The notes: generated from the letters alone by a model not told the origin. 64,000 bases of DNA from Candidatus Trichorickettsia mobilis (GCF_034366785.1 NZ_CP112932.1:124001-188000); one strand, 5' to 3'. Positions 35,330 to 45,043 are shown, numbered from the stretch's first letter. Translations and numbers: made by a program.

Positions 35330-36234
35330 ATAATATTAGACCTCTCTCACAAATCGCTTCTAAGAAAGAATTTGAAGAAGACACGGAGCGCAGATCCGCA
35401 GCGCACTTTAGAGTGCGTGAGGACTCGAGCACCGGCTCGACATACAAATCATCAGCAGAAGTAGGGCTTGTGAAGAGGTCTATTTTTATTATACAAAATC
35501 AATCAACCAAAGCTCTAGAAATTATAGAGCGACTAAAAATATTTTATGATTATACTACACCGGAGAAAGCTGAGTTGATTGTAGTTATTGGAGGAGACGG
35601 TGAATTACTACATGCTTTGCATAAATATATGCACTTAAATATTCCGTTTTATGGGATCAATGCTGGAAGCATAGGCTTCCTAATGAATTCATTAATTGAT
35701 TCAGATTTACCAATTAATATTCATGAAGCTACCATCACACATTTACACCCATTAACAATGGAAGCAATAGCTTTTAATGGCATTACTTATTCAGCACTAG
35801 CAATCAACGAAGCTTCAATATTTCGAAAAACTAATCAAGCAGCTAAATTTCGGATAGAAGTTGATGATATTGAAAGAATGCCGGAATTAATAGCTGATGG
35901 AGCGATAGTGTCTACCCCAGCTGGCAGCAGCGCATATAATTTATCTGCTGGTGGCGCCATCTTACCGCTATCATCAAATCTTTTATGTCTTACTCCCATC
36001 TGCCCATTTCGCCCCAGACGCTGGCAAGGAGCATTGTTACCATCGTCCTCTTTAATAAAATTTGATATATTTGAAAATTATAAAAGACCAGTAAATGCTG
36101 TAGCTGATTTTCAGGAATTTGAAAATATCAAATCAGTTACCGTACATTCCTTACAAAATAAAGTCATTAAATTATTATTCGATCAACATCATAGTCTTGA
36201 AGACCGGATCATTAAAGAACAATTTTATGGTTAA
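35302..36234 (+). CDS. nadK: NAD kinase carrying an in-frame RPE1 element near its N-terminus
   Basis: NAD kinase makes NADP from NAD with ATP or polyphosphate. The GGDGELLHALHKYMH motif, the NEASIFRKTNQAAKFRI segment and the DGAIVSTPAGSSAYNLSAGG motif are typical and very like Rickettsia NadK. The catalytic body starts at SIFIIQNQ (about residue 60). Before it the frame runs through a 144-base RPE1-type element coding 48 residues (EFEEDTERRSAAHF, VREDSSTGSTYKSS). The ATG at 35302 lies inside the PAP2 gene and would include the element. A GTG at 35470, within the element's right terminal repeat, would give a normal-length enzyme. Which is used is open. Confidence 0.9.
   Translation: MVAKTTNSLNNIRPLSQIASKKEFEEDTERRSAAHFRVREDSSTGSTYKSSAEVGLVKRSIFIIQNQSTKALEIIERLKIFYDYTTPEKAELIVVIGGDGELLHALHKYMHLNIPFYGINAGSIGFLMNSLIDSDLPINIHEATITHLHPLTMEAIAFNGITYSALAINEASIFRKTNQAAKFRIEVDDIERMPELIADGAIVSTPAGSSAYNLSAGGAILPLSSNLLCLTPICPFRPRRWQGALLPSSSLIKFDIFENYKRPVNAVADFQEFENIKSVTVHSLQNKVIKLLFDQHHSLEDRIIKEQFYG
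35338..35481 (+). repeat. Rickettsia palindromic element RPE1
   Basis: A 144-base element with inverted ends AGACCTCTCTCACAA (35338-35352) and TTGTGAAGAGGTCT (35468-35481), open throughout in the nadK frame. Its peptide has the familiar RPE1 pattern: acidic DTER, then a VREDSSTGSTYK core, then an AEV tail. RPE1 elements are known to insert in frame in many Rickettsia genes. Isolated end sequences also occur at 12014-12027 and 47476-47490. Confidence 0.85.
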
Positions 36235-36584
36235 TGAACCTTAATAAACTATATTAAATTTGCTTCGATCATTATTTAAATTTATGCTTGTCATCCTGAG
36301 TTTATTTCAGACAAGCTCACTGACCGACGCTATACCACGAACACACTGAGGTCATCCCCACGCTGTCGAAAGTTGATGTAAACCGCATACAAGTCGTCAT
36401 TCAGAGCGAGCCATGGGCGAGCCGTAGGAATCCAAAATCAATCCAAAGAGCTAGGCATTGCGTACAAAGGCTGGGTTGCCACGGAGCTAAAGCTCCTCGC
36501 AATGATATTCCTAAAAGCCTTACACCAATTTTCAACAGCTGTGGGGTTATCCCCAGAACGGCCTAATGTCATCCCGAATACCTG
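36235..36584. other. mosaic of decayed palindromic repeats
   Basis: No gene is seen. Several fragments are recognisable: TCATCCTGAGTTTATTTCAG at about 36292, the reverse of the gabD-side element end (ACTGACCGACGCTATA) at about 36328-36343, GTCATTCAGAGCGAGCCATG at about 36395, and a GTCATTGCGAG-family remnant (GGAGCTAAAGCTCCTCGCAA) at about 36484. The stretch looks like a landing site for successive repeat insertions between convergent genes. Confidence 0.6.
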
Positions 36585-36695
36585 ATGTCATCCCGAACAC
36601 CTGAACGTCACCCCGAACTTGTTTCGGGATCTCATGAAGTCCTGATGAGATCCCGAAACAAGTTCGGGGTGACGTTCAGGTGTTCGGGATGACAT
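36585..36695. repeat. perfect 51-base-arm palindrome
   Basis: Two arms of 51 bases (starting ATGTCATCCCGAACACCTGA) are exact reverse complements around a 9-base loop (GAAGTCCTG). The inner part is the GAACTTGTTTCGGGATCTCA family seen at four other sites here; the outer part is specific to this copy. The absence of any mismatch suggests recent origin, or selection or gene conversion between arms. It lies between convergent nadK and the 434-residue gene. Confidence 0.9.
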
Positions 36696-36770
36696 TAAGC
36701 AGTTATAAATTTATTTCATGGTGACAGGCTAATAGCAAAATGACTATAATTAATTTTACAGCATCAAACT

Positions 36771-38075
36771 CTAGCTCTTGCTCAAATTTTGTGGAGACAA
36801 CTGTTTTTCCTGTTTGTCAAGACTTACCTCAGTCTTAAAATCTAACCCTAGAATCTTTGCAACTGATGATTCCTTAGCTTGTTTCAATAGTTTATCTGGT
36901 GAAAACAATAATATACCTTTAAGCAACCCCACCATATCTTTAGCAATAGCATCTGCCACTGTTTTACCTTGAGGTATTTTATTAAAATCAGCTTGTAATT
37001 CTTTGTGTAAAGTTAGAGTCTTTATTAATGATTCCTGTTGATGCATTATTTTTGCAAAAACACCAGCTACTGGAACAGTGGTTTTATCTAACGATTTTTC
37101 CACTTCAAGCATTTTATTGTCTATTTTTAGTTGCGCAGATTTTACCAAATCATTGGGTAAGTTATACTTATCTATTGTATTATATAAACCTGTTTTTAAC
37201 GAACCTAACATTTCTTGCGTTTCTTTTTCATTGCTTGGCATTTTTTCGGCAATTTGAGCTATATCTTGAATAAACTTTTTATCATTCTCATTTTGTTTAA
37301 CTGCTATAGATACAGTACTATAAGCTTCTGCACTTAATCCTAATTTAACTACTGATTTTATTGGAATAGAAGCAGCACTTGATAATTCATTAACTTCCTT
37401 AGCTGTATTATAAATCGGTTCTAGTTCTTTATTTTGTTTGATCTCACTCACTCTTTCTTGCAAAGAAGCAACTGTTTTTTCTAGATTATCACAAGCCAAA
37501 AAATTACTAATTTTATCAACAATTCCCGTTGCCTTTAACACTAACCCTACTACTGGAAAATAGGAACTTACCAAACCTACCAGGGCATTTCCAGCTGCTT
37601 TAATAATTTTTTGCGAAACTCCCGGAAAAATTTCATCTATTTGTTTCTCAAATTCTAAAATACCACCTAAAACTTTTGCAGCGGATGATGCGAGAGTACC
37701 ATTGAATAATAATCCCTTTTTTTCTTTGATTCCTTTATTTAGATCATCTGAAGCGCTATTGATACTTGCTGTAATTGTATTATGATAAATCTTCTTAGCA
37801 CCTTCTTGTACTTCTTGAGATTCTTCTGATAATTTTTCAGCAAAATCTTCAAAACCCTCTCTTTTTATGTTATCGAGATTAGTAACTAATTTTATGCCCA
37901 CATCAGTTGCCTGACCATCTAATATCTTTAAATCATATAATGATCTAGCCTCAGCTGTGGTTAAATCTTTAGTGTCTTTCGAAATTAGTTTGACCAATTC
38001 AGGAGTTGAGCTGGTTAAATTCTCTATTTGTTCTAATGGGGTTAACTTTAAAAATTGATCTTTTTCTTTTGGCAT
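36771..38075 (-). CDS. orphan helical protein, 434 residues
   Basis: No signal peptide. The first 110 residues are charged and helical. Residues about 155-195 (AAGNALVGLVSSYFPVVGLV, then LKATGIVDKISNFLA) form a hydrophobic Gly-rich stretch that could insert into or associate with a membrane. The remainder is helical with coiled-coil character, and the tail is Lys/Gln/Ser rich (DKQEKQLSPQNLSKS). The start at 38075 is preceded by GGAACTCCAAAT. The family is not recognised. Its composition resembles the 1215-residue protein at 6992-10639, but I see no direct sequence match. Confidence 0.7.
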   Translation of the reverse strand: MPKEKDQFLKLTPLEQIENLTSSTPELVKLISKDTKDLTTAEARSLYDLKILDGQATDVGIKLVTNLDNIKREGFEDFAEKLSEESQEVQEGAKKIYHNTITASINSASDDLNKGIKEKKGLLFNGTLASSAAKVLGGILEFEKQIDEIFPGVSQKIIKAAGNALVGLVSSYFPVVGLVLKATGIVDKISNFLACDNLEKTVASLQERVSEIKQNKELEPIYNTAKEVNELSSAASIPIKSVVKLGLSAEAYSTVSIAVKQNENDKKFIQDIAQIAEKMPSNEKETQEMLGSLKTGLYNTIDKYNLPNDLVKSAQLKIDNKMLEVEKSLDKTTVPVAGVFAKIMHQQESLIKTLTLHKELQADFNKIPQGKTVADAIAKDMVGLLKGILLFSPDKLLKQAKESSVAKILGLDFKTEVSLDKQEKQLSPQNLSKS

Positions 38076-38375
38076 ATTTGGAGTTCCTCAAAGTTTCCTA
38101 TCAATCTTAGAAAATTATATTCACTTTTGATATAATTTTTATTCAAACAAACAGTATATCTTATAACGATACGTGCCTGCTTTATCACATATAATAATGT
38201 GTTTATAGTAATAAATTATTATATAGATTGCGAATAAAGCTTTTTTTTCTTAAGATTGAAGGGTATATATAATTTCTTAAGATCCTTAAAGGTTTCTTGA
38301 AGGTTTTCTTATTAACGCCAAAAGATTAAATTTTGGCAAGATTTCACTAAACATAACCCAAATATTCAGTTTATT
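38076..38375. other. divergent AT-rich promoter region
   Basis: About 300 bases between two divergent genes. A TTAAGAT motif repeats (about 38258 and 38276) next to a T-rich run. It must contain the promoters of tolC and the 434-residue gene, but I cannot fix their positions. Confidence 0.35.
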
Positions 38376-39737
38376 ATGCTTAAATTTATTGCTGCAATTG
38401 TGATAATATTTGTTAACCTATCGGCTCTAGCTCTTGATTTACAAGAAGCAATGACTAGTGCCTATAATAATAATGACGCATTTAAAATAAGTAGACGTAC
38501 TTTTATCAATGAAATTGAACAGTTTCCTCAGGCTTTAGCTGGATTTTTACCAGATGTTTCTGCTTCAGTAAATTCAAGCAACAATAAAAGTAAAAATATT
38601 GGGCAATTTGCTACTAACGCCTCAGAACGCAAAACTTTGCAAAATAATCTTACCGTAACACAATCAATCTTCAGCGGTGGTAGTGGAGTGGCTGGGTTGA
38701 AAGCGGCACAATCTGCATTCAAAGCCTCACGTGGTAAATATTACGCCTCTGAACAGCAAACTTTACTTGATGCTATTCAGGCATATTTAAACTATGTAGA
38801 AGCACAGGAGCTATATAAAGTATCTGAATCTAGCGTTAATTCTAATAAAAAGCAATTAGAAGCCGTAACCGAAAGGCTAAAAGTTGGAGAATCAACAGAA
38901 ACTGAATTAGCCGGCGCTAAAGCAGGTCTGGCAGTAGCTGAAACTAATATGCTAACCTCATATGCTAATTTACAATCACTTAAAGCAAATTTTATCAAAA
39001 TGTTTGGTACTGAACCTGTAAATACTAATATGCCAACCATACCAGAAGGCTTACCAAGCACATTTGATGAGTTGTCAAAAAGATCATTGGCTGCAAACCC
39101 TAGTATAGATCAAGTTAGACATACTATAAATGCTGCTAAAGCCAATGAAACTGTTGCTAAATCTACGCTATTGCCACAAGTAAATTTTCAAGTACAAACC
39201 GGAAAAACTTTATATGATCCAGAAACTCCTGCTGGCCTTTTCAATAGTGCAACTGCTAATTCTAAAAGCGTTACTTCCAGTGTATCAGTACAAATTCCAC
39301 TTTTTACTAAAGGAGGAGCAGACTATTCCAGAATACGTCAAGCAAAAAATAGTACTCGTAATACAGTGCTGCAATTAGACGACTTATTGAAACAAAATAA
39401 TTCTAATTGTGTTAGTAGTTGGGAAAATTTTGTTGCAGCAAAATCTAAAATTACCGCAACGACACAAGGAGTTGAAGCAGCACAAATTTCCTATGATGGC
39501 ACTATCGAAGAAGAAAAGGTAGGCTCCAAATCAATATTAGACGTATTAAATGCAGAAGATAGGCTAAATAAAGCAAAAACAGATAAAGTTGCAGCATATA
39601 AGCAATATGTCTTAGCTGCATATCAAATGAAAGCTTTAATTGGACAGTTAACTGCAAAGAGTCTAAAATTAAAGGTAACTTACTTTGAGCCTGAGCAAGA
39701 ATTTAAGAAAGCTAAGATGAAGATTATAGGATTCTAA
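38376..39737 (+). CDS. tolC: TolC-family outer-membrane efflux protein
   Basis: An outer-membrane channel that pairs with type I secretion or multidrug pumps. The 453-residue protein has a signal peptide (about 1-19, MLKFIAAIVIIFVNLSALA), followed by the duplicated OEP fold: DLQEAMTSAYNNNDAF at the mature start, VTQSIFSGGSGVAGLKAA in the first half and VQIPLFTKGGADYSRIRQ in the second. The C-terminal SILDVLNAEDRLNKAK motif is also typical. Its stop is one base before the GTG start of the popZ-like gene, so they form an operon. The partner pump is not in the window. Confidence 0.93.
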   Translation: MLKFIAAIVIIFVNLSALALDLQEAMTSAYNNNDAFKISRRTFINEIEQFPQALAGFLPDVSASVNSSNNKSKNIGQFATNASERKTLQNNLTVTQSIFSGGSGVAGLKAAQSAFKASRGKYYASEQQTLLDAIQAYLNYVEAQELYKVSESSVNSNKKQLEAVTERLKVGESTETELAGAKAGLAVAETNMLTSYANLQSLKANFIKMFGTEPVNTNMPTIPEGLPSTFDELSKRSLAANPSIDQVRHTINAAKANETVAKSTLLPQVNFQVQTGKTLYDPETPAGLFNSATANSKSVTSSVSVQIPLFTKGGADYSRIRQAKNSTRNTVLQLDDLLKQNNSNCVSSWENFVAAKSKITATTQGVEAAQISYDGTIEEEKVGSKSILDVLNAEDRLNKAKTDKVAAYKQYVLAAYQMKALIGQLTAKSLKLKVTYFEPEQEFKKAKMKIIGF

Positions 39738-39738
39738 A

Positions 39739-40164
39739 GTGAGTAGTAAGGAACAGAGAAACCATGGAATGTCAGTTGAAGAAATCATTAAATCAATTAG
39801 AGGAATAATTGATGATCATAATAATACCAATAAATTATCAGCAGACGATGTACTAGAGTTAACTGAAGTAATAGATACTCAAAAAGAAGAAATAGCTCCT
39901 ACTTCCATAGAGAGCAGTACACAAGATAAATTAATTTCAGAAAACTCAGCTCGTGATACGACTAACACTTTTAAGCAATTTGCTAAAACTGCCAAAGTAG
40001 TCGTACAAGAAAATAAAAGACCTAAAGTCACTACTATTGAAGAATTAGTTGTAGAAATGATGAGACCACAGTTAAAAAAATGGTTAGATGAAAATTTACC
40101 GAAACTTGTGCAAGAATTGGTAGAAAAGGAAATTAGGAGATTAATTCCTGATGATAAAGAATAA
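39739..40164 (+). CDS. popZ: PopZ-like polar organising protein (DUF2497)
   Basis: A 141-residue protein with the two ends typical of alphaproteobacterial PopZ. The N-terminal helix is SVEEIIKSIRGIIDD. The C-terminal assembly region has LVVEMMRPQLKKWLDENLPK and LVQELVEKEIRRLIP. Between them is an acidic, low-complexity linker. PopZ polymerises at the cell pole and anchors the chromosome ParB/centromere complex. I use the GTG at 39739, which has AGGA eight bases upstream; an ATG at 39769 (MSVEEII) is also possible. It overlaps the next gene by 14 bases. Confidence 0.85.
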   Translation: MSSKEQRNHGMSVEEIIKSIRGIIDDHNNTNKLSADDVLELTEVIDTQKEEIAPTSIESSTQDKLISENSARDTTNTFKQFAKTAKVVVQENKRPKVTTIEELVVEMMRPQLKKWLDENLPKLVQELVEKEIRRLIPDDKE

Positions 40165-41719
40165 ATTCTGTCTTACACCCAAGTTTATTAAACCTACTGT
40201 CATACTAGATATAAAAGCTATTATGCTTATACAATTAATTATCTTGGTTGTAATAATTAGCACTAATGCCATAGCTGGAGAAAGCTTAAAATTACCAGAA
40301 TTACCTGCTCTACCTAACTTAGAAGAACAAGACAAAGATGAACAAAAGCAAAAAACTACTAAAGTCACTGCTAATACTCAACAAGATGATGCTCCTGGTT
40401 TTTTCAGAAAGATTACAAATTTTTTAGGAATTACCAGCAAAAAAACAAGTGCTATTAAAACCAAGTCCAGTAAAAAGAATACTAATGAACAAGAAGAACC
40501 ATTGTCGGTTGAGTTAGAACAAAACCCTACATCTTCTAATGCCACAGTTAATAATAAACCTTTAACTACAGCTAAAGAAGAATTAAAAATTCCGTCTCTG
40601 CCACCCGTAGACTTACCGGCATTGCCACCAACAAATACCGCTAATGCTCAAACTCAAGCACAACCGCAGTTACCGACAATCGATAATCAAAATAATCAAC
40701 CTTTGCCTAAAACTGAAATTACTCAATCTAATGTTCAGTCTTTACCTCTACCCAATTCACCTAAGGATGTTCAAACTGATAAGCTGCCTGCAACTACCAA
40801 ACCTGATGCAGAAGAATTAAAAATTCCGTCTTTACCACCAAGCGACAACTCTACAATAACTCAACTACCAATAGCAGAACAAGCTAAAGATATTTCTACT
40901 ACAGCACAGCCATCTAATACGTTAGAATCATCAAATACACAACCATCACCATCTTCTGACAATTCAACAACTGCAGCTCCAGCTGCAACAAATAATATAG
41001 CTAATGAAAATGACGAATTACAATCTCCCCCTCCACTTACCTCTGATAAGTCTAAATCAGCACGCGATACAATTTTAGGTTGGTTCAAAAGCAAAAATAA
41101 GGAAGAATATCAAGCACCTGCACCCCAACAAACCCCAATATTAGATAAAAAACCAATAACCATTGAAAAAATTGTGATAGATAACCAAGAGCTGACCCTT
41201 GAGCAAAGTAAATTTGTTAATGATGAAACGAAGGTATTATTATTACCAAATGATGATATAGTTCTAGGTGAACTTTCTGAAGAAGCAAAGATATTATTAA
41301 TGGATCTTTATAGCTATTCAAAGTTATTGAAACAAATTCAAGATAAAAATGATCGTACTATTGAAAGAGAAGCGATAGATAATTTTATACTTAATTATGA
41401 TAGTTACTTTAATACTACTCCTGTGTTAACTATTGATGACGCTCGCATTGACGCATTTAATAATGTTAAGCATAATAATTTATTTGCCTTAAGAACTTTA
41501 TTAGATAATTACCATGTTTTACAAAATACTGATGAAAATGGTAATACCTTATTGCATAAAACAGCAGAATTAGATAGCTATTTTTTAACTAAATTTTTAT
41601 TAATGCGTGGTATTAATATTCAAGCACTAAATACTGATTATCAAACTGCATTAACTATAGCTGAAGAACAACAAAATGATGCCATCACAAGGTTAATAAG
41701 GAAAAGTGGGGCAAGATAA
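40151..41719 (+). CDS. exported proline-rich protein with C-terminal ankyrin repeats
   Basis: A 522-residue protein. A hydrophobic export signal lies at about residues 25-41 (MLIQLIILVVIISTNAIA); the signal may instead start at ATG 40223. Residues about 45-330 are low complexity, Pro/Thr/Asn/Gln-rich, with repeats of E-E-L-K-I-P-S-L-P-P (three degenerate copies). The C-terminal region, about residues 430-520, has at least two ankyrin-type units (TDENGNTLLHKTAELDSYFL and NTDYQTALTIAEEQQNDAIT). Predicted periplasmic, outer-membrane or secreted. The frame overlaps popZ, placing it in the tolC-popZ operon. The function is unknown. Confidence 0.75.
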   Translation: MIKNKFCLTPKFIKPTVILDIKAIMLIQLIILVVIISTNAIAGESLKLPELPALPNLEEQDKDEQKQKTTKVTANTQQDDAPGFFRKITNFLGITSKKTSAIKTKSSKKNTNEQEEPLSVELEQNPTSSNATVNNKPLTTAKEELKIPSLPPVDLPALPPTNTANAQTQAQPQLPTIDNQNNQPLPKTEITQSNVQSLPLPNSPKDVQTDKLPATTKPDAEELKIPSLPPSDNSTITQLPIAEQAKDISTTAQPSNTLESSNTQPSPSSDNSTTAAPAATNNIANENDELQSPPPLTSDKSKSARDTILGWFKSKNKEEYQAPAPQQTPILDKKPITIEKIVIDNQELTLEQSKFVNDETKVLLLPNDDIVLGELSEEAKILLMDLYSYSKLLKQIQDKNDRTIEREAIDNFILNYDSYFNTTPVLTIDDARIDAFNNVKHNNLFALRTLLDNYHVLQNTDENGNTLLHKTAELDSYFLTKFLLMRGINIQALNTDYQTALTIAEEQQNDAITRLIRKSGAR

Positions 41720-41811
41720 TAAGATAAAGATTGTATTAATTTTTATTGCAATTCTATAAGATTAAGTGTATATTTAGTTAATAAAGTTATTAATTAAATG
41801 TAAGTGATCTT

Positions 41812-42471
41812 ATGAAAAAAACTTATGTAGAAGAACCTAAAACCTCACAAACCGCACAATTAAATTCTCCAAAAAGTAAGAAAGAAGATCAGCAAATTTC
41901 AGTAAAATCAGCAGAAAAAAAACTTCTACCACAAGATGTTGTAAAAATAAGTAGTAATCAGGCCGAAGAAAACCAAATCTTACCAGAAATCCATGAACAA
42001 TATAAAACTTACAATCAGTTACATGATCAGCTACTAGTAAGTAATATCCAAAAAAATCTTCAAGAAGCTCAAGTTAGTTATGCTGAAGCACAAAAATTAT
42101 ATGCTGACATTTATAAAGATATAACTACCGCAACTGCTAGCATGCAAACTATGCAAAATCAGTTAACAACCTGTGCATTTCAGCGTCAGTTAGGACAAAT
42201 AACAGACAAACAAGCGCAAGAAATCATATACGGAATATTACCAGGTAGCGTTGAAGGAATCGAGTTGCTGGAGACAACTGCACAAAAATTAAATACTCTT
42301 GAAACAATATGCTCAAAATTAAATTCACTTGCGGGAGATATGCCAGAATACAATATCGCTCAATTTAGCATTGAATATACAAAATCAAGCATTGAATACT
42401 TGCGAGATCGTTTTCAAGAAAATTTAGATACCGTCGATAATATGGAAAATCAATTACAACAAAAAAAGTAG
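41812..42471 (+). CDS. coiled-coil protein of unknown function
   Basis: A 219-residue cytoplasmic-type protein with no signal peptide. The N-terminus is Lys/Ser/Gln-rich and probably disordered. Residues about 55-120 and 170-215 are strongly helical with heptad-like spacing. Two cysteines are present (TTCAFQRQ and LETICSKL). No family is recognised. It lies 92 bases after the ankyrin protein and is followed by a terminator-like hairpin at 42509-42536, so it may close the operon. Confidence 0.65.
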   Translation: MKKTYVEEPKTSQTAQLNSPKSKKEDQQISVKSAEKKLLPQDVVKISSNQAEENQILPEIHEQYKTYNQLHDQLLVSNIQKNLQEAQVSYAEAQKLYADIYKDITTATASMQTMQNQLTTCAFQRQLGQITDKQAQEIIYGILPGSVEGIELLETTAQKLNTLETICSKLNSLAGDMPEYNIAQFSIEYTKSSIEYLRDRFQENLDTVDNMENQLQQKK

Positions 42472-42508
42472 ATTATTATTGTTCTAGGTTTATATTATAC
42501 ACCAATAA

Positions 42509-42536
42509 ATGTCATTCCTAAATATGGGAATGACAT
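42509..42536. terminator. hairpin after the coiled-coil gene
   Basis: Arms ATGTCATTCC (42509-42518) and its complement (42527-42536) with an 8-base loop, 38 bases after the stop codon and between convergent genes. No long T-run follows. It is a likely terminator, or a minimal remnant of the GTCATTCC palindrome family. Confidence 0.55.
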
Positions 42537-42657
42537 ACATAAGTGATTTACAATCCCAATAACTTACAATGGTTACGTTTTAAAAGGAGCCCAAATATAG
42601 TAAATTCTAAATTTCTGCTTAACTTGAAATCAGTTTAGTTCAGTGGTTAAGCTATCA

Positions 42658-43578
42658 TCATCGATTCTTATTGTTAAAAAACCGAGTTATCAAAGGTAAA
42701 TTAATACCAGTGAGAATAGTTATTATACCTATCAGATGAAAAAACTCAAATTGCTCTCCTAAAATCATCACTGCCATAATAGCTGTAAATAATGGAGCTG
42801 AATAAAATAATATCGCAGAAAGATTTGCTCCAATCTTTAATATACTAAGATTCAATGATAACATTCCAATAATTGAGACACAAAAACCTAAACAAAAAAT
42901 TACACTCATATTTTGTAAGTTTAATACTAATATATTTTTAAAATAAAACACATCTATCAAATATAGAGGAAAAATCAACATTGTACCTATAGCAAAGGTA
43001 GCATATATAAAGCTAAGAAAAGTTAAATTATTAGGCTTAAATTTGACTGCAAATACGTAAATTGCCCAACATATTGCCGCTGCAAGAGCTATAAAATCTC
43101 CTATATTGTTAAACAATTCAGAGAGACCATATAAAACACGTCCATGAATAACAATAATTACAACACCAACAAAGGAAAATATAATTGAATAAATTTGTAA
43201 CTTTTTTGGCTTTTCTTTACTTATAATTATTCCAAAAACCAATACTAATACCGGAAAAACACTGACAATAATTGAAATATTAGTAGAGCTAGTATATTGC
43301 AGAGCATAATAAACAAATAAATTAAAGAACGTTACTCCAGAAATTGCAATAATAGATAAAATTCGAATATTAATCCATACATTCGAAATTTCAGCAAGAA
43401 AATGTTTAATGGCAAAAGGAGTTAAAATGATAAGCGCAACTAGCCATCTATAGAACAATAAGCTGATAGGCGAAACCTCGTCATTTATTACATATTTGGA
43501 TAGTACATAACTTACAGAACCCATAAAAGGTGGGATTAAAGCAATAATATAATACCACCATTTTATGTTAGGCTGCAT
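42658..43578 (-). CDS. EamA/DMT-family transporter
   Basis: A 306-residue inner-membrane protein with ten predicted helices in two EamA halves (about residues 10-140 and 160-298). It has the drug/metabolite-transporter features LLFYRWLVALIILTPFAIKH and the second-half ILGEQFEFFHLIGIITILTG. Rickettsiaceae carry several such proteins; one in R. prowazekii takes up S-adenosylmethionine, but this sequence does not resemble that protein closely. The substrate is unknown. It is divergent from miaB. Confidence 0.88.
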   Translation of the reverse strand: MQPNIKWWYYIIALIPPFMGSVSYVLSKYVINDEVSPISLLFYRWLVALIILTPFAIKHFLAEISNVWINIRILSIIAISGVTFFNLFVYYALQYTSSTNISIIVSVFPVLVLVFGIIISKEKPKKLQIYSIIFSFVGVVIIVIHGRVLYGLSELFNNIGDFIALAAAICWAIYVFAVKFKPNNLTFLSFIYATFAIGTMLIFPLYLIDVFYFKNILVLNLQNMSVIFCLGFCVSIIGMLSLNLSILKIGANLSAILFYSAPLFTAIMAVMILGEQFEFFHLIGIITILTGINLPLITRFFNNKNR

Positions 43579-43705
43579 ATTTTATTCTCCACAAAAATGT
43601 TATTTATATTTACTATAATATATTAAGAAATTTAATACAGGATAATAGTTGATCAATGATGATAGTTTATTTAATATATGCCGTACTAATAATTATAGCA
43701 ATGGA

Positions 43706-45043
43706 ATGAGTAAAAATCTCTTTATTAAAACCTACGGATGCCAAATGAATGTCTACGATTCCATCAGAATGCAAGACTTATTAATACCATTCGGTTATCA
43801 AACCACAGAAGATATTGAAACAGCAGATATGGTGATTCTTAATACTTGCCATATTCGTGAAAAAGCTGCTGAAAAAATGTATTCTGAACTTGGACGTATT
43901 AAAAAATTAAAAGATCGAAAAAAGAAAAGTAGTAATAACAATATAATTATTGCTGTTGCTGGATGCGTAGGTCAAGCGGAAGGTGATGAAATTTTTGAAA
44001 GAGCTCCTTACGTAGATATAGTTGTTGGTCCACAATCATATCATACCTTACCTGAATTACTAACAAAAATAGCAAGACATGAAAAAAATGTAATTGAGTT
44101 AGATTTTATCTTGGAAGAAAAATTTGACAAACTACCAGAGCAGATGAGTGTACAAGGAGCTAGTTCTATAGTATCAGTACAGGAAGGTTGTGATAAATTT
44201 TGTACATTTTGTGTAGTACCATATACTAGAGGAGCAGAATTTTCACGCCCGGTAGCTCAGATTTATCGTGAAGTACTACAACTAGCTTCATCCGGTGCAA
44301 AAGAAGTAACTTTACTAGGCCAAAATGTCAATGCTTACCATGGTCGCAGTATAGATGATAATATTTGTAGTTTAGCTGATCTAATTAATCATATTGCACA
44401 AATTCCGTCTTTAAAAAGAATTCGTTACACTACTTCACATCCGATTGATATGACAGAAGATTTAATCTTGCTGCATGCAACTGAACCTAAATTAATGCCT
44501 TTCTTACATTTACCAATTCAATCAGGTTCAGATAAAATATTAAAAGCGATGAACCGTAAGCACGATCGTAATTATTACTTATCGATAATTAATCGTTTGC
44601 GTGAACTACGTGCTGACATAGTATTTTCTTCTGATTTTATTGTAGGGTTTCCTGGTGAAACTGAAGAAGATTTTGCGGATACTATGGATTTAGTTAAAAA
44701 AGTAAGATATGGTCAATGCTACTCTTTTAAATATAGCCCAAGACCAGGTACACCCGCAGCAATTAAACCTCAAGTACCGGAGTCTGTCAAAGCTGAAAGA
44801 TTAGCTATTTTACAGCAAGAGATTAATGCTCAACAATTAGCATTCAACCAACAATGTGTAGGCAAAGTGCTGCCTGTATTATTTGATCGTGATGGCAAAT
44901 TTAGCAAACAAATTATTGGCAAAACTCCTTATATGCAGTCGGTACACATCACTAATCAAGATGAGAGTTTATACGGAAAAATAGTAGATATTCAAATTAC
45001 CAAAGCACTTCCAAGTAGCTTAGCTGGAGAATATATTAGTTAA
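43706..45043 (+). CDS. miaB: tRNA-2-methylthio-N6-dimethylallyladenosine synthase
   Basis: A radical-SAM methylthiotransferase acting on i6A37 of tRNAs. The N-terminal UPF0004 cysteines ([32 protein letters not shown]) bind the auxiliary cluster, [15 protein letters not shown] holds the radical-SAM CxxxCxxC, and a TRAM domain ends the protein. Homology to Rickettsia MiaB begins at [11 protein letters not shown], so I start at ATG 43706 (445 residues). A TTG at 43649 with AGGA six bases upstream would add 19 residues and has the better ribosome-binding site, so the start is not certain. Confidence 0.95.
   Translation: MSKNLFIKTYGCQMNVYDSIRMQDLLIPFGYQTTEDIETADMVILNTCHIREKAAEKMYSELGRIKKLKDRKKKSSNNNIIIAVAGCVGQAEGDEIFERAPYVDIVVGPQSYHTLPELLTKIARHEKNVIELDFILEEKFDKLPEQMSVQGASSIVSVQEGCDKFCTFCVVPYTRGAEFSRPVAQIYREVLQLASSGAKEVTLLGQNVNAYHGRSIDDNICSLADLINHIAQIPSLKRIRYTTSHPIDMTEDLILLHATEPKLMPFLHLPIQSGSDKILKAMNRKHDRNYYLSIINRLRELRADIVFSSDFIVGFPGETEEDFADTMDLVKKVRYGQCYSFKYSPRPGTPAAIKPQVPESVKAERLAILQQEINAQQLAFNQQCVGKVLPVLFDRDGKFSKQIIGKTPYMQSVHITNQDESLYGKIVDIQITKALPSSLAGEYIS

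Noticed and set aside
36235-36695. CRISPR array
   Set aside because: Repeats here are palindromes of different families without regular spacers, and no cas genes are in the window.
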